Assembly: GCF_009870785.1 (NCBI RefSeq)
Contig: NZ_WTWX01000011.1
Location: 1 to 64,000, forward strand
DNA from: Paenibacillus sp. An7
Lineage (GTDB): Bacteria > Bacillota > Bacilli > Paenibacillales > Paenibacillaceae
DNA: 64,000 nt
Reading direction: 5' to 3'
How positions within the stretch are numbered: position 1 is the stretch's first letter; each line of letters begins with the position of its first letter. Under the pieces are notes generated by a model. The model searched no databases, was not told where the DNA came from, and worked only from the letters and a program-made list of their open reading frames with translations. Positions 60,397-64,000 of the stretch are shown in pieces. Both the position numbers and the translations under genes were made by a program.

Positions 60397-62052
60397 ATGA
60401 TTAAATTACGTACGATTCTTATTCTTACCTTCACATCCTTTATCATTCTATTAACTACCATCTTCGGGTCACTCTTAAGCAATCGCTCAGCAGTGAGATT
60501 ACAAAATGAGATCGGTCAATCCCTTTCGAGTATCGCTTATCAAATGTCGGACAAACTCGATAGCTTCATGTGGTCCCGTGCAGGAGAAGTAGAGATTTTA
60601 GCATCTATGATCGAAATGGAACAAACTCAAGATGTTGATAAGACCCAAAAGTTACTTAATCAATTAAAGACGAGCTTTCCCTCTTTCTCCTGGGTTGGAT
60701 TTATGGACGATCAAGGTGAAGTGCTTGCTGCAACAGACGGAATATTAGTAGGAACCAACATAGCTGAGCGCCCCGTTTTTAAAGAAGGAGTCAAAGGAAA
60801 GTTTATCGGAGATGTACATGAAGCTGTATTACTCTCGAAACTCCTTCCAAATCCCACGGGAGAACCCTTACAGTTTGTAGATATCAGTATACCCGTTCAA
60901 AGTAAATCCGGAACTACAATTGGTGTACTTGCTGCTCACTTAAGCTGGGAATGGTCAAAGGAAGTTCGGCGAACGATTCTTGAACCTCAGAAGGACCATA
61001 TAAAGGACTTAGAATTATTTATTATCAGTAAAGCAGACAGCACGGTACTTCTTGGTCCGAAGAATATGGTGGGCGAGAAACTTAATATTAGCAGCGTTGC
61101 AAAAAGTCAAAAAGGGGAGAACGATTGGGAAGTAGAAGAATGGCCAAATGGAAAAAGCTATCTTACGGGTTATGCCTATGGAGATGGATATCTGAATTAT
61201 GAAGGCCTCGGCTGGACTGTACTGGTTAGGCAACCTACGGATGTCGCATTCTCTTCGATGAGCCAAATGATGAACAGTTTTATTCTTATTGGAATAATAG
61301 CATCCATTATATTTGCCACGATCGGTTGGTTTCTTGCGGAGACGATTTCAAGACCTATTCGCGGAATAACATCTGCAGCAAATCAGCTTCGTTCGGGTAA
61401 TAATGTTACTATTCCTGAATACAAGAGGTTTGCTGAGATACACAGTCTCTCTACTTCGCTGCGAAGTTTAGTTGAATCGTTAAGTCGTTCTGAATCGGCA
61501 CTCGGAGATATGAAACTTCTCGCCGAACAAGATCAATTAACCGGACTTCCAAATCGGATCGCGCTTGAACGTTATCTGGAAGAAACGATTGAACATCTCG
61601 ATATTCCCTTCGAGACACTTTCGTTTATGTATATCGACTTGGATGGCTTCAAGAAAGTGAATGACACACTAGGCCATCAAGTAGGAGATTTGCTTTTGCA
61701 GAAAGTTGCACAAAGACTTCTTACGGTTACGAAACCCGGCAACATTACCGTTCGATTGGGAGGAGATGAGTTTCTGCTCATTCTTCGATCACCACAAGCA
61801 GATTCCTATCAAGAGTCTCTTGATCTCGCTGAAGAAATCATCACTTTAATGAACAAGCCTTTTATCGTAGATTTTAATCATGTTTCCATTGGCTGCAGTA
61901 TTGGCGTGGCATTCTATCCTCTACATGATCCAAACATCGGTAATATTATTCGGATAGCGGATGAGTGTTTATACCGATCAAAGCAATCTGGAAGAAATCG
62001 AGTAACGTTTTATGAAGAACAAGAAGTAAAAGAAGAACAAAAAGATTCATAA
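60397..62052 (+). CDS. Cache-HAMP-GGDEF diguanylate cyclase
   Basis: 551 residues. Membrane helix 6-25, dCache-type extracellular sensor (about 35-285), second helix (about 290-310), HAMP (310-365), GGDEF domain with LAEQDQLTGLPNRIALERYL and intact RLGGDEFLLIL. Synthesises cyclic di-GMP. No RxxD inhibitory site is evident just upstream of GGDEF. Start ATG at 60397 has no clear ribosome site, so expression may be low or controlled. Confidence 0.9.
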   Translation: MIKLRTILILTFTSFIILLTTIFGSLLSNRSAVRLQNEIGQSLSSIAYQMSDKLDSFMWSRAGEVEILASMIEMEQTQDVDKTQKLLNQLKTSFPSFSWVGFMDDQGEVLAATDGILVGTNIAERPVFKEGVKGKFIGDVHEAVLLSKLLPNPTGEPLQFVDISIPVQSKSGTTIGVLAAHLSWEWSKEVRRTILEPQKDHIKDLELFIISKADSTVLLGPKNMVGEKLNISSVAKSQKGENDWEVEEWPNGKSYLTGYAYGDGYLNYEGLGWTVLVRQPTDVAFSSMSQMMNSFILIGIIASIIFATIGWFLAETISRPIRGITSAANQLRSGNNVTIPEYKRFAEIHSLSTSLRSLVESLSRSESALGDMKLLAEQDQLTGLPNRIALERYLEETIEHLDIPFETLSFMYIDLDGFKKVNDTLGHQVGDLLLQKVAQRLLTVTKPGNITVRLGGDEFLLILRSPQADSYQESLDLAEEIITLMNKPFIVDFNHVSIGCSIGVAFYPLHDPNIGNIIRIADECLYRSKQSGRNRVTFYEEQEVKEEQKDS

Positions 62053-62060
62053 AAATATAG

Positions 62061-62103
62061 AATGCGGCGTAGCAGACATTTCTGCTATTGCCGCATTTTT
62101 TAA
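62061..62103 (+). terminator. Terminator of the GGDEF gene
   Basis: AATGCGGC ... GCCGCATT with an inner TAGCAGA / TCTGCTA stem and T6. Confidence 0.92.
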
Positions 62104-62631
62104 TATCAGCTAGATTATTATACAGAATACCATCCATTCCAAGTACCATTCCCATATCACGTGCTCATGTCATTACCAGCTATTTGAACGCCGTTAATTT
62201 TCTGAGAAGATCTTATATAATTTGATTTTATGATGGAAGTTACCTAATTTATAAATTGTGAGGACCATTAAGTCTCTCACATTAAAATACTTACGCTTTA
62301 AGTGTTGTAGATTTTGATATTCACGCGGGCGTTTTATGCTTAAGCTGACGTCTAAGCTGTTATGGATAGGGATACCCTGTTGCCTCAGGCAGGTTTAACT
62401 TATCCTAAGCAATTTGTGGAGAAGAGCTAGGAAAAAGGTACTTAGCAAACGTGGTTACCCTAGTCTCTGTTTGTTACTTCTACCTTCATTGACACTTACC
62501 GCAAAATTTTGTATTTCCAATCTATATATCAAAGAGATACAATACGATCCTCCTTACGATCTCTTCGAAGTTCATACTCCTTATATATGTATTTCGAAAA
62601 TGAAATTATAAGTTCCACTTGCTCTTTCTTG
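62104..62631. other. Decayed region, possible IS110-type transposase fragment
   Basis: No intact gene. Around 62400-62500 a plus-strand frame reads WRRARKKVLSKRGYPSL, reminiscent of the C-terminal part of IS110/IS116-type transposases (KKVLSKRG then Leu-rich). The flanking frame is broken by stops. Assignment is low confidence. Confidence 0.35.
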
Positions 62632-62684
62632 GAAAAAGCAGCCGACTGTGCTGAACAGTGTTCAGACAATCGGCTTTTTCTTTT
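62632..62684. terminator. Hairpin, probable bidirectional terminator
   Basis: AAAAAGCAGCCGA ... TCGGCTTTTTC with an internal CTGAACAGTGTTCAG hairpin. It ends the minus-strand ABC locus. Confidence 0.75.
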
Positions 62685-62699
62685 GGGATATCTTTAGTG

Positions 62700-62835
62700 G
62701 AATAATTCATTTCGGAAAAAGATCTGTTTTAACCGATTTCTATAGTCAACTTCCGGCATCGAGATCACCGTTTGTGGCCCAGTCAGCGTTCACGGATTGC
62801 TCATTGTCGTGTAACACTCTTTGTGGAATTCCATC
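62700..62835 (-). pseudogene. Short coding remnant downstream of the ABC permease
   Basis: On the minus strand DGIPQRVLHDNEQSVNADWA then TNGDLDAGS and a stop. It reads like the C-terminal end of a larger protein, with no start. It may be what is left of a sugar-related gene of the adjacent ABC locus. Confidence 0.3.
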
Positions 62836-62864
62836 TTATCTCACCTGTTTCATAAAAATATATA

Positions 62865-63713
62865 CTACCCTTTAACAGCACCTGCAGTCATACCGTCTAT
62901 GAAATATTTCTGGAAAGCAATAAACAGTATGAAAATCGGAATGATGGAGAAGAAGGAGCCCACGATCAATAGGTCATAGTTATTGCCATAAGGAGTTAAC
63001 AACGTTTTCAAACCGATAGGAAGTGTATATTTACTCTGATCTCCCAAAACCATGAATGGCCACAAAAGGTTATTCCAGCTATTCATACCATTCAGAATGG
63101 CCATTGCCGCAAATGAGGGCTTCATAATCGGCATAATTAGTCTGAAATAAATCGCATATTCGTTTGCGCCATCAATCCGCCCAGATTGAATAATCTCTTT
63201 GGGTATGCTTCTTAGATATTGCCTAAAGAAAAATATTGTCGCGGCATTGGCTATACCCGGCAGAATGATCGCTGAATAGCTATTCACCATTTTTAAATCA
63301 TTAATTAGACTGTACAAAGGAACCAGCAGTATTTCGAAAGGCACCATCATAATGAGCAAAACACATATAAAGAGGAAATTCTTACCTTTAAAATGATATG
63401 CTGCAAAACCATATGCAACAAATGCGCTTACAAAAAGTGTTAAAACCACTTGAACGATTGTTAAAATCATACTGTTCCAAAACCATACAAAATAATCATG
63501 TTCTCCAGTAAACAGATAGATGAAATTGTCAAAACTCATGATTTTAAAATCCAAACTTAGGTTAAGACCGTATCTAACTAATGATTCACCTGGTTTAAAG
63601 GAAGATAGGGCCACTGCATAGAATGGGATCATAATTATAATGAATAGTATAATGAAAAAACAAATAATTACTAATCTGGAAATCATATTACTCCTCGTCT
63701 CACTCTTGCCCAT
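62865..63713 (-). CDS. Sugar ABC permease, MalG/AraQ type
   Basis: About 282 residues, six membrane helices; EAA loop SGRIDGANEYAIYFRLIMPI and C-terminal FIDGMTAGAVKG. Start at 63713 directly after the upstream permease stop (one base gap), with AGGAGGAT as its ribosome site inside the upstream gene, so the two are tightly coupled. Substrate unknown. Confidence 0.92.
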   Translation of the reverse strand: MGKSETRSNMISRLVIICFFIILFIIIMIPFYAVALSSFKPGESLVRYGLNLSLDFKIMSFDNFIYLFTGEHDYFVWFWNSMILTIVQVVLTLFVSAFVAYGFAAYHFKGKNFLFICVLLIMMVPFEILLVPLYSLINDLKMVNSYSAIILPGIANAATIFFFRQYLRSIPKEIIQSGRIDGANEYAIYFRLIMPIMKPSFAAMAILNGMNSWNNLLWPFMVLGDQSKYTLPIGLKTLLTPYGNNYDLLIVGSFFSIIPIFILFIAFQKYFIDGMTAGAVKG

Positions 63714-63714
63714 T

Positions 63715-64000
63715 TTAATCCTCCTCCTTTTTGAACATTCCACTAAATTTCAACTGTGTTAAATTGATAACCATAGCAATAACTAAAAGAATGATACCAA
63801 CTGCAGCTGCGTAACCCAGCTTATTCTTCTCAATTCCTTGTCTATATAGAAATCCGACAATCGTTAAGCCAATATTTTTGGGTGAATTGTTACCGTTAAA
63901 CATCATCAGGCTCTCGGTAAACATTGCTAAACCTGCATAAATACTAATTGTCGTAACATATACCGTGGTTGGCTTCAATAAGGGCATTGTGATCGTTCTA
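63715..64000 (-). CDS. Sugar ABC permease, MalF type (partial)
   Basis: Only the C-terminal 94 residues are in the window; the gene continues past 64000. Visible: PLLKPTTVYVTTISIYAGLA, then GIILLVIAMVINL and a Lys/Glu tail. Partner of the MalG-type permease. Part of a second sugar transporter operon. Confidence 0.87.
   Translation of the reverse strand, partial: RTITMPLLKPTTVYVTTISIYAGLAMFTESLMMFNGNNSPKNIGLTIVGFLYRQGIEKNKLGYAAAVGIILLVIAMVINLTQLKFSGMFKKEED

Overview
The window looks like chromosome of a Paenibacillus-type, low-to-mid-GC, spore-forming Firmicute. The support is indirect: an S-layer-homology protein, an RsfA-type sporulation regulator, a YesM/YesN two-component pair beside an LplB/YtcP-type sugar ABC importer with a perfect CcpA cre box, meso-diaminopimelate dehydrogenase, strong AGGAGG ribosome sites and many small GNAT/NUDIX/phosphotransferase genes. 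No rRNA or tRNA was recognised. No complete insertion sequence is present.

Layout. 1-6.2 kb is accessory DNA: a winged-helix-like protein, a secreted HNH/AHH-like toxin with a probable immunity gene, an SLH protein, an RsfA-like regulator, a Uma2-family nuclease-fold protein and a deleted IS3-type element. 6.2-7.1 kb holds a small membrane protein and a PD-(D/E)XK-like protein.

7.25-16.7 kb is the standout. Single genes, nearly all on the minus strand, are separated by 100-170 bp hairpin sequences that behave like integron attC sites. I count ten clear sites plus one degenerate site and one half-site. They carry R boxes (TAAC/GTTA), L boxes, an unpaired central spacer and variable GC-rich hairpins whose stems covary. 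The two ends of most units are complementary to each other over 8-10 bases and differ from the neighbouring units, as expected if each gene is a mobile cassette excised at G/TTA. A candidate outward promoter and a different hairpin sit at the proximal (16.6-16.75 kb) end. The distal cassettes are broken genes. No tyrosine recombinase is visible, so this is an integrase-less cassette cluster in this window. Cargo includes an HNH nuclease, a methyltransferase, a hotdog dehydratase, a possible Abi-like protein, a DUF1643-like protein, a YdcF-like protein and a TIR/deoxyribosyltransferase-like protein.

16.8-25.3 kb: a pentapeptide-repeat protein, then a minus-strand sugar-uptake locus (sensor kinase, AraC-type regulator, two permeases, lipoprotein binding protein). 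25.3-39.2 kb: many small, mostly minus-strand accessory genes (NUDIX hydrolases, GNAT acetyltransferases, lipoproteins, phosphotransferases, a creatininase-like protein) around a plus-strand DinG-like helicase. 39.4-48.8 kb: NhaC-type antiporter, FMN reductase, small membrane proteins, a double-domain prenyl/terpene synthase, NUDIX and phosphotransferase genes, and a KAS III homologue lacking the usual His/Asn. 48.9-57.9 kb: short-chain dehydrogenases, meso-DAP dehydrogenase, branched-chain aminotransferase with a divergent LysR regulator, a second LysR gene divergent from a dehydrogenase and an OFA-type MFS transporter. 58-64 kb: GNAT, a soluble PAS/chemoreceptor-like protein, a Cache-HAMP-GGDEF cyclase, a decayed region and the end of another sugar ABC permease pair running off the window.
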